From positions 22,501-72,262 of the forward strand of contig CACHJY010000005.1 of the NCBI GenBank assembly GCA_902580265.1: a stretch of DNA of 49,762 nt, in the 5' to 3' direction. Shown in pieces: positions 26,823 through 34,979 of this stretch. Below the pieces are notes generated by a model, which did no database searches, was not told where the DNA came from, and saw only the letters and a program-made list of their open reading frames with translations. Numbering within the stretch: position 1 is the first letter of the stretch; every line of letters begins with the position of its first letter. Source of the stretch: an uncultured Alphaproteobacteria bacterium. GTDB taxonomy: Bacteria; Pseudomonadota; Alphaproteobacteria; Rhodobacterales; Rhodobacteraceae. A program made the position numbers and the translations under genes.

Positions 26823-26954
26823 ATGATACATACACTAGTAAAACTTAAGTTTTTAAAGCTCACGTTACTCGGTGCTTTTGGGGCTGGCGTTTTAGCTACG
26901 CTTATAGCAAAAGAAATGCGTAACAAGAAAAAAACAGAAGATATAGACGATTAA
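26823..26954 (+). CDS. Possible 43-residue single-span membrane protein
   Basis: In the 608-base stretch 26604-27211, where no longer gene is visible. ATG at 26823. The product starts MIHTLVKLKFLKLTL, then a Gly/Ala-rich hydrophobic segment GAFGAGVLATLIA, and ends in a charged tail (KEMRNKKKTEDIDD). It resembles small membrane-anchored proteins in layout. There is no Shine-Dalgarno match, so expression is uncertain. The rest of the stretch holds repeat copy B and nothing else I can name. Confidence 0.35.
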   Translation: MIHTLVKLKFLKLTLLGAFGAGVLATLIAKEMRNKKKTEDIDD

Positions 26955-27040
26955 GTTAAAATGTTCGCATGTCTCCGCGTTTAAAGCTATCTCGTAGCTT
27001 TTTTTTAATGAGACTTTTTAATGAATTTTAAAACAATTTG

Positions 27041-27131
27041 TATGAATATTTGTGGGTAGAGAGATTATCTGTTAAAATATAGTCAAGATAACAAAGGCTT
27101 ACAGTGGAGTGTGGTAGAGGGCCACTCCACC
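27041..27131 (+). repeat. Intergenic 91-base repeat, copy B
   Basis: Same length and orientation as copy A. Besides the shared TTATCT/AGATAA pair it contains a perfect 8-base inverted repeat, GTGGAGTG at 27104-27111 and CACTCCAC at 27123-27130, which is degraded in copy A. It lies just beyond the 3' end of the TPR cyclase gene at 27212, in the reverse sense to that gene. Confidence 0.85.
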
Positions 27132-27211
27132 TCAAGTAATCTTACTTTGGCTAAAAATACTTTTATAATTTTAGGCTTTTTAGTAAAGAAAATACCTTCT
27201 CTTTCAATTCT

Positions 27212-29095
27212 TTAGTCTTTTGACAATTTATCTATTTCTCTCAGTGTATCAGCAAGAGTAGTTTTATACCATACATCCCAGGACCAAGGATAACTTGTAA
27301 TTTCAGATATGATCTCATCTAATGAAAATTTATTCATTTTTAAAAATTCTTGGTATAGTCGAACAGCATCATTCTTTTCGTTGTTCTCGAATTTTAAATA
27401 TATCAAAAATAAATTCCCCCAATATGAAGAGTGTTTGTCTGAACCTTTCATTTCTTTAGAAATGCTTTCTGCTTTACTAAATTTTTTGGAATCTATAAGG
27501 GCCCTCAAATAATTTAACTTCATGTCTGTTGGCGGTAAGGGAACAAGATTAAACGCTTTTTCATAAATCTCAACAGCTGCCAGTGGTTTTCTCCCTAATC
27601 TGTAAGCAGTACCAACATTGGCTAAAACATCAAAACTTTCTGGAGCAATCGAGACTGCTTTCTCTAGAAGCTCTTCATCTAGTATACCTGAAGTTGTAAA
27701 ACCAATTATAGCTCTCATAGATATGGCACGCGCGTTTTCTGGATCCAACTTATATGCTTGAAATTGAGCTCTCACTGCTTTGTTATAGGCGTCCATCATC
27801 CCTTCATCTTTCACTACATTAGTTTCCTGCAATAGTCTCACTCCATAAAGGGTATAAGCAGCAGAGTTTTTATATTTTTTAACAAATTTTTCATAGGGTT
27901 GAGCAAGGCCTTTGAATATTGAAACATTCTCCTTGTAAGTGGCTACGTCTAGCTTTCTAATTTCAAGTAAATCCTCATAATCTGAAAAATTTTTCTCATA
28001 GTATGAAATGTAGGACTCCCCCATTGTAAGATTTGATTGGATCGCCCTTCTTATTATTCTTTCAAGCTTATCCTGAGCAGAAAACGCATTATCTTTTTGA
28101 AATTCTTCGGTAGACGACCAGACTATATTTTCATCGTATATATTTGATAGTTCGAGGTTTATGCGGGCCCTGCTCCCAGACTCTGAAACAGTTCCGCTCA
28201 ATATGAAACTTACATCTAAATCTTTTTGTATTCTTTCATTGGAATAGGCTTCTTCAGTCACCAGATAACTCTTTCGCCTCGGTACAACATTAAGTAAAAT
28301 TGTTGAGGGTAAAGAAGCAATCAGGTGATCAGTTAAACTTTTCGAAATATTACTCAAATCGTCAGAACTGCTTCTTACTTCAAACGGTTTAATTAATAAT
28401 GTCTTGCCAACTAATTTATCTTGAATTGCCTCATCAGATGTCTGATCTAAAGGTTGAGTGCTTTGTAGGAAATATGTAATTGAGAGCCCTAGAATGATTA
28501 AAAACACAAGGAAAATTGAACCAAATATTACAAACTTTTTCTCTTTTTTTGGCTTCAAAATCCTCTTTTCTGCAGTATCAATCAACACATCATAGGCATG
28601 AAAATTTTCATCCTTTACTCTTTGTTCTCCTAAATCTTGAAATAGGAACTGAGTTTTTAAATTAACAAATTCATAAACGCTTTTTGATAAAGAGATCCCT
28701 CCTTTTTGGGCTAAAGTTTCCAATCTTGCAGCTATATTAACTCCATCCCCGTAAAGATTAGATCCTTCTTTAATAACATCTCCCATGTTTATCCCAATTC
28801 TAAACTCCAATTTCACCATTGCATCACCGCTTGAGTTTCTTTCCTTGATAAGTTTTTGGAATTCTGACGCACATACTACAGCTGAAACAGCACTAGTAAA
28901 TTCAGCGAAAATAGAGTCTCCAGCGGTATTGAAAATTAAACCTCCATGCTCTTCAAAGAGACGTTCTAGAATTTTTTTACACGACTTAAAGCTCTTTAAC
29001 GTATTATCCTCGTCTTTTTTCATATGCTTAGAATAACCTACGACGTCTGCTGCAAATATGACTGCAATTTTTCTTGCTATTTTCTTTTCTGACAT
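27212..29095 (-). CDS. Class III cyclase with membrane segment, TolB-like region and TPRs
   Basis: 627 residues. N-terminal catalytic domain at 8-172: metal aspartates 17 (FAADVVGYS) and 60 (NTAGDSIFAEF), Asn120 and Arg124 (GDGVNIAARLE). A membrane segment at about 188-210 follows. Then a TolB/FlgO-like region at about 228-360 (LLIKPFEVRS, SFILSGTVSESG), and helical repeats consistent with TPRs from about 370 (PENARAISMRAI, PLAAVEIYEKAFNLVP). This layout is common in alphaproteobacteria; the output (cAMP or cGMP) and input are not known. With a cytoplasmic N-terminus, the TolB and TPR parts would be periplasmic. It is a paralogue of the gene at 47579. Confidence 0.88.
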   Translation of the reverse strand: MSEKKIARKIAVIFAADVVGYSKHMKKDEDNTLKSFKSCKKILERLFEEHGGLIFNTAGDSIFAEFTSAVSAVVCASEFQKLIKERNSSGDAMVKLEFRIGINMGDVIKEGSNLYGDGVNIAARLETLAQKGGISLSKSVYEFVNLKTQFLFQDLGEQRVKDENFHAYDVLIDTAEKRILKPKKEKKFVIFGSIFLVFLIILGLSITYFLQSTQPLDQTSDEAIQDKLVGKTLLIKPFEVRSSSDDLSNISKSLTDHLIASLPSTILLNVVPRRKSYLVTEEAYSNERIQKDLDVSFILSGTVSESGSRARINLELSNIYDENIVWSSTEEFQKDNAFSAQDKLERIIRRAIQSNLTMGESYISYYEKNFSDYEDLLEIRKLDVATYKENVSIFKGLAQPYEKFVKKYKNSAAYTLYGVRLLQETNVVKDEGMMDAYNKAVRAQFQAYKLDPENARAISMRAIIGFTTSGILDEELLEKAVSIAPESFDVLANVGTAYRLGRKPLAAVEIYEKAFNLVPLPPTDMKLNYLRALIDSKKFSKAESISKEMKGSDKHSSYWGNLFLIYLKFENNEKNDAVRLYQEFLKMNKFSLDEIISEITSYPWSWDVWYKTTLADTLREIDKLSKD

Positions 29096-29219
29096 CGAAT
29101 TACTCTCACTAGTGTTCCTATATTATGATATACAATATGTGTAAATTTGCAAAAATAGTTTAGTTAATGAACTATTTATATGTTTATATTTCTTTAGGAT
29201 TAAAAAACGAAAAAAAAAT

Positions 29220-29636
29220 TTGGCTAACGAATATAAATACAAAGTAAGTAAATCATTTATTGATTTTAATGGGCACCTAGCTGAATTTGGTTATTACTAT
29301 TATGGTGTTGATGGGTTAAGAAAACTTTGTGAAGATAATGGCTGCTCTCCAGAACTTTACGAGGAATTGAAGATTGGTCCTATTACTTTCCAAACAACTG
29401 TATCCTTTAAAAAGGAAGTCCGGGAGAACTCAATGATTATCGTAACTCCAAGAATTACTTCAATATCAGAAGATTGCAAAAAGTGGACTAGCCAATCTTA
29501 TATTCTGAATGCAGCACAGGAACTTTGCGCTTCAATCGTCAGTAACGGAGCTTTCATGGACCACATAAGCAGAAAGGTGACCGCACCCCCAAAAGAATTA
29601 CAAGAGAAGTGGAAATTATTGTTAGAAATTAACTAA
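29220..29636 (+). CDS. Hotdog-fold thioesterase (4HBT-like)
   Basis: 138 residues of the acyl-CoA thioesterase hotdog family. Seen: the N-terminal SFIDFNGHLAEFGYYYYG, equivalent to the D-x-N-G-H-x-N motif of carnitine-type and YbgC-like thioesterases, and a beta-sheet pattern in TFQTTVSFKKEVRENSMIIV. Asn of the usual NGHMN is replaced around Leu-Ala-Glu, so the substrate is uncertain. The TTG start at 29220 has no good ribosome site; no better start is visible. It is divergent from the TPR cyclase gene (124 bases between). Confidence 0.72.
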   Translation: MANEYKYKVSKSFIDFNGHLAEFGYYYYGVDGLRKLCEDNGCSPELYEELKIGPITFQTTVSFKKEVRENSMIIVTPRITSISEDCKKWTSQSYILNAAQELCASIVSNGAFMDHISRKVTAPPKELQEKWKLLLEIN

Positions 29637-29680
29637 AAATGCCAAAGTTTCCATGCTTGTAAATCTAATGATAAAAAATA

Positions 29681-29788
29681 ATGACAGAAAAAAGTATTTT
29701 AAAACAAATAGGTTTCTTCCCAGACCCAAGTGTTGCAAAATATAAAATACTTTGGGATAAAAGATTATACTTGAATAATCATTATTAG
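29681..29788 (+). CDS. Possible 35-residue protein or gene remnant
   Basis: A frame of 35 codons (MTEKSILKQIGFFPDPSVAK, then YKILWDKRLYLNNHY) between the thioesterase and the M20 amidohydrolase. Composition is protein-like, with aromatic and charged residues well mixed, but there is no ribosome site and no family I recognise. It could be the leftover N-terminus of a decayed gene. Confidence 0.22.
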   Translation: MTEKSILKQIGFFPDPSVAKYKILWDKRLYLNNHY

Positions 29789-29881
29789 ACATTAATTCGA
29801 TACGTCATATGGGTCTCCAAAGGGACGCTTCGCCGTAATTGTTTTAAGATAGTGGATTTGTGATCGGAAAGGATGAAACAG

Positions 29882-31051
29882 ATGAATATTTTGCCTGAAA
29901 TTAGCATGCATTCTAAATACCTAGAAGAGATTTATAAAGATCTGCATTCTCACCCGGAGCTCGGTTTTGAAGAAGAACGGACATCACAAATTGTGCAAGA
30001 GAAATTAAAGGAATACGGAGTAGATGAAATACACACCCAGATCGGGAAAACTGGTGTAGTGGGGATAATTAAGGGAAATAATGGTAAAGGAAATAGGAGA
30101 ATTGGCTTGAGGGCTGATATGGATGCTCTTCCAATTCAAGAAGATACTGGTCTCTACTATGCCTCAAAATTTGATGGGAAAATGCATGCATGCGGTCATG
30201 ATGCACATACAACCATGCTTCTAGGAGCAGCAAAGTATTTAGCTAAGACCAGAAATTTTAGTGGCACAGCAATTTTAATATTCCAACCAGCAGAGGAAGG
30301 TCAGGGTGGTGCAACAAAAATGCTCGATGATGGATTATTCAAAAAATTTCCATGTGATGAGATTTATGGCATACATAACGACCCTATTGGAAAAAACGGA
30401 GAGATAGGTATTTGTAAAGGTAAGGCTATGGCGGGCGCAGCCATATTTGATATTAATATCGATGGGATAGGTAGTCACGCAGCAATGCCTCATCAATCAA
30501 AAGATCCGATCATTATCGCACATGAACTTATTACCCAACTTCAAAGCATTTTAAGTAGAAATGTTCCTCCTTTAGAAACATTAGTGCTATCAGTAACAAA
30601 AATTCATGCAGGATCTGCATTTAACGTGATACCCAATAACTGTGCTATTGCTGGGACTATTAGATATTTCTCAGATGAAGTATATGCAATGGTTGAAGAG
30701 CGTTTTAAAAATATATGTAAGGGTTTAGAATTAAGTAATGGAGTAAAAATCCATCTCAACATCAAAAAGCTTTTTGATGTTTTAGTTAACGATGATGAAA
30801 TATCGGATTATTACATGGATGCTGCTGAAAAAATTGTTGGACAAAAAAACATTAAGAGAAATCGGCTGCCAGCTACTGGCTCCGAAGATTTTGCCGATAT
30901 GCTACGGTATGTTAAGGGTGCATATTGCTTCATTAGCCATTCTGGGAAAGCGCCTCTTCATAGTCCTCATTTTACTCTCGATACAAGCATACTTCCGATT
31001 GGGGCGTCAGTATTAGCCAAAGTGGTTGAAGACAGATTAGTAAAAAGCTAA
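29882..31051 (+). CDS. M20 family amidohydrolase (N-acyl-amino-acid / hippurate hydrolase type)
   Basis: Dinuclear-metal hydrolase of 389 residues that cleaves N-acyl amino acids or similar amides. Start at ATG 29882 with GGAAAGGA ending 8 bases upstream; the ATG at 29873 overlaps that site. Seen: DLHSHPELGFEE, GLRADMDALPI, GKMHACGHDAHTTMLLGAAK with Cys and His metal ligands, IFQPAEEGQGGATKML with catalytic Glu, the dimerisation domain in the middle, and ATGSEDFADML near the end. Close relatives include hippurate hydrolase, IAA-amino-acid hydrolase and N-acetyldiaminopimelate deacetylase; I cannot choose between them. It stands alone on the plus strand. Confidence 0.88.
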   Translation: MNILPEISMHSKYLEEIYKDLHSHPELGFEEERTSQIVQEKLKEYGVDEIHTQIGKTGVVGIIKGNNGKGNRRIGLRADMDALPIQEDTGLYYASKFDGKMHACGHDAHTTMLLGAAKYLAKTRNFSGTAILIFQPAEEGQGGATKMLDDGLFKKFPCDEIYGIHNDPIGKNGEIGICKGKAMAGAAIFDINIDGIGSHAAMPHQSKDPIIIAHELITQLQSILSRNVPPLETLVLSVTKIHAGSAFNVIPNNCAIAGTIRYFSDEVYAMVEERFKNICKGLELSNGVKIHLNIKKLFDVLVNDDEISDYYMDAAEKIVGQKNIKRNRLPATGSEDFADMLRYVKGAYCFISHSGKAPLHSPHFTLDTSILPIGASVLAKVVEDRLVKS

Positions 31052-31164
31052 ATAGTCAAACCTAGCTTTCTGAGAAGTATAGTTTGAGGAGACTAGGTAG
31101 AAAGAAAAAATAGACAATTAAATTTTCGATTGTAAGTTAAAAATGATATAAAAATTTAATTGAC

Positions 31165-32013
31165 TTATTTATTCGCCGATACGTAATTGAGGCATGCCTT
31201 ATACGTAATTTCTTTGCCCTTTTGTCGTTTTTCACATAGTTGAATGATTTCATTCTTTATACTTAAGATTTTTTCGCTTGATAAATTTTCTTCTGATAAA
31301 ATTCTTGCTCTTGGACCAATCCCCATGAGAAGTTCAGCATCTTGCTCTGCGCTATCTTTCGTTGAGATAGATGTATAAACTTTATCTACATTTATATTTT
31401 TAAATCCAGCTGATTCTAAGACTTCGTTAATATATTCAGGGTCACTGAATGCAAAGGGACCTGGGTCTTTTGTTACATCTGGAAGAACTTTTTCAGTATA
31501 TTTAGTGATAATATCCATACCTTCAACTATAAACTCATTCTCCATCATATTTGTCCAACACACAAAATTTAGAGAACCGTTTGTCTGCATAGAACCATAA
31601 ATATTTTTGAACGCCTCTGAGGGACTTTCAAAAAACATCACACCAAATCGAGATATAACTTTATCAAAGTAATTTTCATCAAAAGAATAATTCTGAGCAT
31701 CACAATGCACAAATGTCATTGTATCAATATCTGAAAATTTACTTTTTGCATGATCAAGCAAAGTTTTCGAAATATCCGCTCCAACGACATGTCCACCATC
31801 AGCCAATAGTTTTGACACTCGAAAAGTTGTATCACCACCTCCGCAACCGATATCTAGAACTTTCTCCGATGCATTTATCTTCACTCTCGAAAAAAGTTCG
31901 TCCGTTAATATCGATAATCGCTCATTCAATGAATCCTCATTTTTGACCCACTTAGGCCCAGATTTTTCGTTCCAGTATTGGGATTGTTCTACGTTGATAA
32001 TTTTTTGTTTCAT
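31165..32013 (-). CDS. SAM-dependent class I methyltransferase
   Basis: 282 residues. Seen: QYWNEKSGPKWVKNEDSLNERL, SAM-binding motif VLDIGCGGGDTTF, GADISKTLLDHAKSKF, HCDAQNYSF and FDKVISRFGVMFFE, the typical motif I to III order. The substrate is not evident. The ATG overlaps the stop of the iron-sulfur cyclase gene (ATGA), so the two proteins are made together. This coupling suggests a joint function, though a methyltransferase has no known direct link to a cyclase. Confidence 0.87.
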   Translation of the reverse strand: MKQKIINVEQSQYWNEKSGPKWVKNEDSLNERLSILTDELFSRVKINASEKVLDIGCGGGDTTFRVSKLLADGGHVVGADISKTLLDHAKSKFSDIDTMTFVHCDAQNYSFDENYFDKVISRFGVMFFESPSEAFKNIYGSMQTNGSLNFVCWTNMMENEFIVEGMDIITKYTEKVLPDVTKDPGPFAFSDPEYINEVLESAGFKNINVDKVYTSISTKDSAEQDAELLMGIGPRARILSEENLSSEKILSIKNEIIQLCEKRQKGKEITYKACLNYVSANK

Positions 32014-33563
32014 ATCGTGCCCTGCTCTAAAAGTTTCTTAATCCAGATATAGCTATCTGCTTCCTGTGTGGGAATAACTGTAAGCGGCTCACAATCTTTT
32101 TCTACTTCTTTAGGTTGTAGTCCAACCCATTTTTTCACTTCACCTGATCTAAAACAAAACTCACTATTATGATAGGGACATAAGATAGTTCCTTCATCTG
32201 TTATCTGACCTATGTCCAATGGTAAATTCATATGGGGACATATATTCTCAATAGCAAAGATGCCTTCCTGATTTATAAGAAGAAATTCTTTTCCATCATA
32301 TTCAAACTTTTTCTTTTCTCCGACATCGAGCTCACTAATAGGCAAAGTCCTTATCCATGTATTGCCATCAATCTCTTTTACTTTTATATCAGAGTGATCT
32401 ATTAGTTTATCTTTATTTAGACCGCTAACCTCATGCAAGGTAATTAAGTTGCTAGATCCCCTTAATTTTAATCTCACAAAATTTCTTACATCAACAGCAT
32501 ACTTAATTCTTTCATAAGCAACATCGGAAATAAGAAAACGTGTTCCCGCCTCTTTATTTATAGCTTCAATTCTACTGGCGATATTTACAGTGTCTCCAAT
32601 TATGGTAAATTTTTTATCTTCGCCAAAACCAACAGAACCTAGAATGGCTTCACCATAATGAACACCTATTCGTATATCAAAATCTCTACCGTAAGCTTGG
32701 GACAGATAATCCTTAAATTCGTCCATAGCTTGTAGCATTTCTAACGCTGTATTTGCTGCTCTAAGTGTCTGTTGTCTTGAGTCTTTGAGGCCAAAGATAG
32801 CCAGAATTGCATCACCAATATAATTATTTATCTCTCCACCATTTTTAATGATAATTTCGCGCATTATAGAGATGTATCTATTTAAAATGAATATCACATC
32901 ATAAGCAGCAAGCGCCTCAGAAAAAGGGGTAAAGCCCTTTATATCGCAAAACATTACCGTCAAATTTCTTATAGTACCAACAGACTCTAGTTTCGTGTCG
33001 GACAATTTATTTGAATTACTCAAATCCCGCTTGTCGAGGAGAAGTCTTCTGTACGAAACAGGTCCACTTATTGTGGTTTGGCAGGCAAGTCTTATATTTT
33101 GCGGAAAGGAAAGCTTATCCGATAGCTTTCTCTCAGCATCTGATCTTGGAGAACAATTTTCTAATCCTTCTGTAATTTCAACTCTGCAAGTCGAGCATTT
33201 TCCAGTACCCCCGCAAGCACTTAAGTGAGAAATATTATTTCTTATTGATGCTGTGAGTATTGTTTCATTTTCACCTAACTCTATTTTTTTCTTGTCAGGC
33301 TGTACTAGTGCAGAAAACAGATCTCCATCATTAAGACTTTTTTCTGGTTTATTGTGACTTCCATCACAGAAAGGTTTGTTTTGTGTTTTTTTGCATGTGC
33401 AGAAATATTTCGTTTCTGTTTTTTCTGCTACATATTTTAAGGGTGTGAATTCACTACCCGCATGACTGCCGTCACAAAAAGGCTGGTTTTTACTCTTTCC
33501 GCAACTACACCAAAAGTAGCTTTTATCTTTCTCGACGTCATGAGGTATAGGTTTAAATTTCAT
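32010..33563 (-). CDS. Iron-sulfur class III cyclase: 2x CDGSH - 2Fe-2S ferredoxin - cyclase - Rieske
   Basis: 517 residues with five recognisable units. Two CDGSH motifs: Cys19, Cys21, Cys30, His34 and Cys55, Cys57, Cys66, His70 (PFCDGSH twice). A plant-type 2Fe-2S ferredoxin domain at about 90-165 with Cys117, Cys123, Cys126 and Cys161. A class III cyclase at about 197-380 with metal aspartates 207 and 251, Asn327 and Arg331. A Rieske domain at about 400-510 with CPH at 442-444 and CPYH at 462-465. All cluster ligands are present. No membrane segment or signal, so cytoplasmic. Lys is Asn247 at the base-recognition position. It probably makes a cyclic nucleotide in response to redox, iron or oxygen state (inference). 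It overlaps the methyltransferase gene by 4 bases. Confidence 0.92.
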   Translation of the reverse strand: MKFKPIPHDVEKDKSYFWCSCGKSKNQPFCDGSHAGSEFTPLKYVAEKTETKYFCTCKKTQNKPFCDGSHNKPEKSLNDGDLFSALVQPDKKKIELGENETILTASIRNNISHLSACGGTGKCSTCRVEITEGLENCSPRSDAERKLSDKLSFPQNIRLACQTTISGPVSYRRLLLDKRDLSNSNKLSDTKLESVGTIRNLTVMFCDIKGFTPFSEALAAYDVIFILNRYISIMREIIIKNGGEINNYIGDAILAIFGLKDSRQQTLRAANTALEMLQAMDEFKDYLSQAYGRDFDIRIGVHYGEAILGSVGFGEDKKFTIIGDTVNIASRIEAINKEAGTRFLISDVAYERIKYAVDVRNFVRLKLRGSSNLITLHEVSGLNKDKLIDHSDIKVKEIDGNTWIRTLPISELDVGEKKKFEYDGKEFLLINQEGIFAIENICPHMNLPLDIGQITDEGTILCPYHNSEFCFRSGEVKKWVGLQPKEVEKDCEPLTVIPTQEADSYIWIKKLLEQGTI

Positions 33564-33587
33564 AATTTCTCAATCCTTAGATCCTGC

Positions 33588-33989
33588 CTAATCTCTTTTT
33601 ACCTTTTTGACAACAATTCTATAATGGGAAGCGAATGCTTTTTTTTCATAATTAACAATTAGATACTTTTTCTGTCTAGTATCAATTGAAAAGCGTACTG
33701 TTGTTCCTAAAAATTTTCTATACTCCACATCGTCTCTGATAGTTAGCGTGTACCGACCCGGGGTTAACCTTTTCTTGATAATCTGATTTTCTCCCAGCAT
33801 CCCCAATAGTTTACCATTTAAAATAACTGTGAAACGGCCAAACATGCCAGGTATCCCCGTGGAACGACCGAGTACCAGGGTCCCCTTATCAGCGACCTTG
33901 GAAGCAACATTTAAAAATTGGGGTGAGGCTTCAACATCATTCGAAATCAACATGAAAATCAGCATGAATATTTGAAACAGCCTTACCAT
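33588..33989 (-). CDS. Small exported protein upstream of the iron-sulfur cyclase
   Basis: From the ATG at 33989, 133 residues starting MVRLFQIFMLIFMLISND with cleavage likely near VEA-SP. A longer frame from 34025 adds 12 residues. The mature part has no cysteines and is beta-rich: FTVILNGKLLGMLGENQII, PGRYTLTIRDDVEYRKFLG, KKYLIVNYEKKAF. This recalls small immunoglobulin-like or PEGA-like beta domains but I cannot assign a family. It ends 24 bases before the cyclase start, so it is the first gene of a three-gene operon. The link suggests an envelope component of the same response. Confidence 0.62.
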   Translation of the reverse strand: MVRLFQIFMLIFMLISNDVEASPQFLNVASKVADKGTLVLGRSTGIPGMFGRFTVILNGKLLGMLGENQIIKKRLTPGRYTLTIRDDVEYRKFLGTTVRFSIDTRQKKYLIVNYEKKAFASHYRIVVKKVKRD

Positions 33990-34154
33990 TTCCTTAATAT
34001 AGTTTTTTTTAAGAAAAAGAACCACTTCACTAATTGCTTTACGGTTAATAAACCCTACTTAAGCTAACTTTCATCAGAAAATTTGTAAAAATTCGTTTTC
34101 CAATTTTTTTCCACCCGCGCCGCTATTTAAATGAAACAAGATAAGGGTGAGATA

Positions 34155-34367
34155 CTATTTCTTGGATAATCCGCTGGGATCATATTGATCAGAAATCTCT
34201 TCCGGTAAATGTTTGCTGCCTGTTGGATCATCAAAAAAATTAAAGAAAGCCAAAATGATTACCAGAACAACAAAGATATAGGCAACCCACTTCATGAAAC
34301 TTAAAAACATTCCATAAGCCTCCTGCGCCTGTTTTAAAGCGGCTTCTTTAACGTCTTTGTCTTCCAT
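34155..34367 (-). CDS. Small membrane protein, possibly aa3 oxidase subunit IV-like
   Basis: 70 residues from the ATG at 34367, which has GGAG 5 bases upstream; the ATGs at 34385 and 34382 lie before that site. A short acidic N-terminus (MEDKDVKEAALKQAQEAY), then one membrane segment FMKWVAYIFVVLVIILAF and an acidic tail. The pattern of a short helix, F-x-x-x-KW and one span resembles the bacterial aa3-type cytochrome oxidase subunit IV family, which has little sequence signal. No oxidase genes are near, so the call is tentative. Confidence 0.55.
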   Translation of the reverse strand: MEDKDVKEAALKQAQEAYGMFLSFMKWVAYIFVVLVIILAFFNFFDDPTGSKHLPEEISDQYDPSGLSKK

Positions 34368-34441
34368 CATATCTCCAAACATCACTATTTTATGGAAATG
34401 GTAATTAGCCTATTCCATGACTAATAAAGTTATTTTTTGTC

Positions 34442-34555
34442 TTACTTTGACTTCTTTTTTCTGTTCATTCTCACACGCCTCGGTTTTTCTTGTTTTCTGA
34501 ACCCGTGATTTAGAGCAAGCGCAGTTGTGAGCACGATTGTTAAATAAACGAACAT
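34442..34555 (-). CDS. Possible 37-residue membrane protein
   Basis: In the 313-base stretch 34386-34698 without a longer gene. ATG at 34555: MFVYLTIVLTTALALNHGF, then a strongly basic tail ending RKKKSK. It has one hydrophobic segment and a positive C-terminus. GGAA lies directly before the ATG, too close for a good ribosome site. It may be real or chance; the rest of the stretch shows only AT-rich DNA, including a run of 12 A at about 34595. Confidence 0.3.
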   Translation of the reverse strand: MFVYLTIVLTTALALNHGFRKQEKPRRVRMNRKKKSK

Positions 34556-34698
34556 TTCCGTCAGATAGGACTCTATTTTGCGTTGACAAGGATAAAAAAA
34601 AAAAATTTCAAAAGATGGTAGATTATGATGTTAGAAGTGTTTCATTTAATAGAGAAAACCCGTAGACGCCAATTATAACTACGCTTTCGTTTCGTTAT

Positions 34699-34899
34699 TT
34701 AATTCGTCATTTTAGCTTTTTTGTAGTAATACCTTAAACAGAGTTCATTGTCGCTTGATCGATAAGAAACAATATTTATTAATTCCCACCCAGCATTTCC
34801 CAGATGGGCCAAATCATCATGCTCCAATTTATTTGGAAATCCATCCTCTATTTGATTTTCATCAAACTTAAAATCCTTCACAAAATATTCCCACTGCAT
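34699..34899 (-). CDS. DUF4177 domain protein
   Basis: 66 residues. The pattern MQWEYFVKDFKFDE, then LEHDDLAHLGNAGWELINIV and a final RYYYKKAK strand fits DUF4177, small proteins of unknown function with an N-terminal WEY and a central LG-x-x-GWEL. AAAGGA sits 8 bases before the ATG. It is upstream of the tiny membrane protein frame on the same strand, with no strong evidence of an operon. Confidence 0.78.
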   Translation of the reverse strand: MQWEYFVKDFKFDENQIEDGFPNKLEHDDLAHLGNAGWELINIVSYRSSDNELCLRYYYKKAKMTN

Positions 34900-34979
34900 A
34901 AATTTTTTCCTTTAAAATATATAACTGATGTTTGTTCAAGTAACTCTTTAATTCGATTACTTAAATGATCCTGAGCCCA

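Noticed and set aside
27104..27130. Hairpin in repeat copy B as an intrinsic terminator
   Set aside because: No T-run follows on either strand, and the stem is broken in copy A.
31058..31105. ACCTAG...CTAGGT inverted repeat after the M20 amidohydrolase
   Set aside because: Six pairs across a 26-base loop with no T-run; too weak to call.
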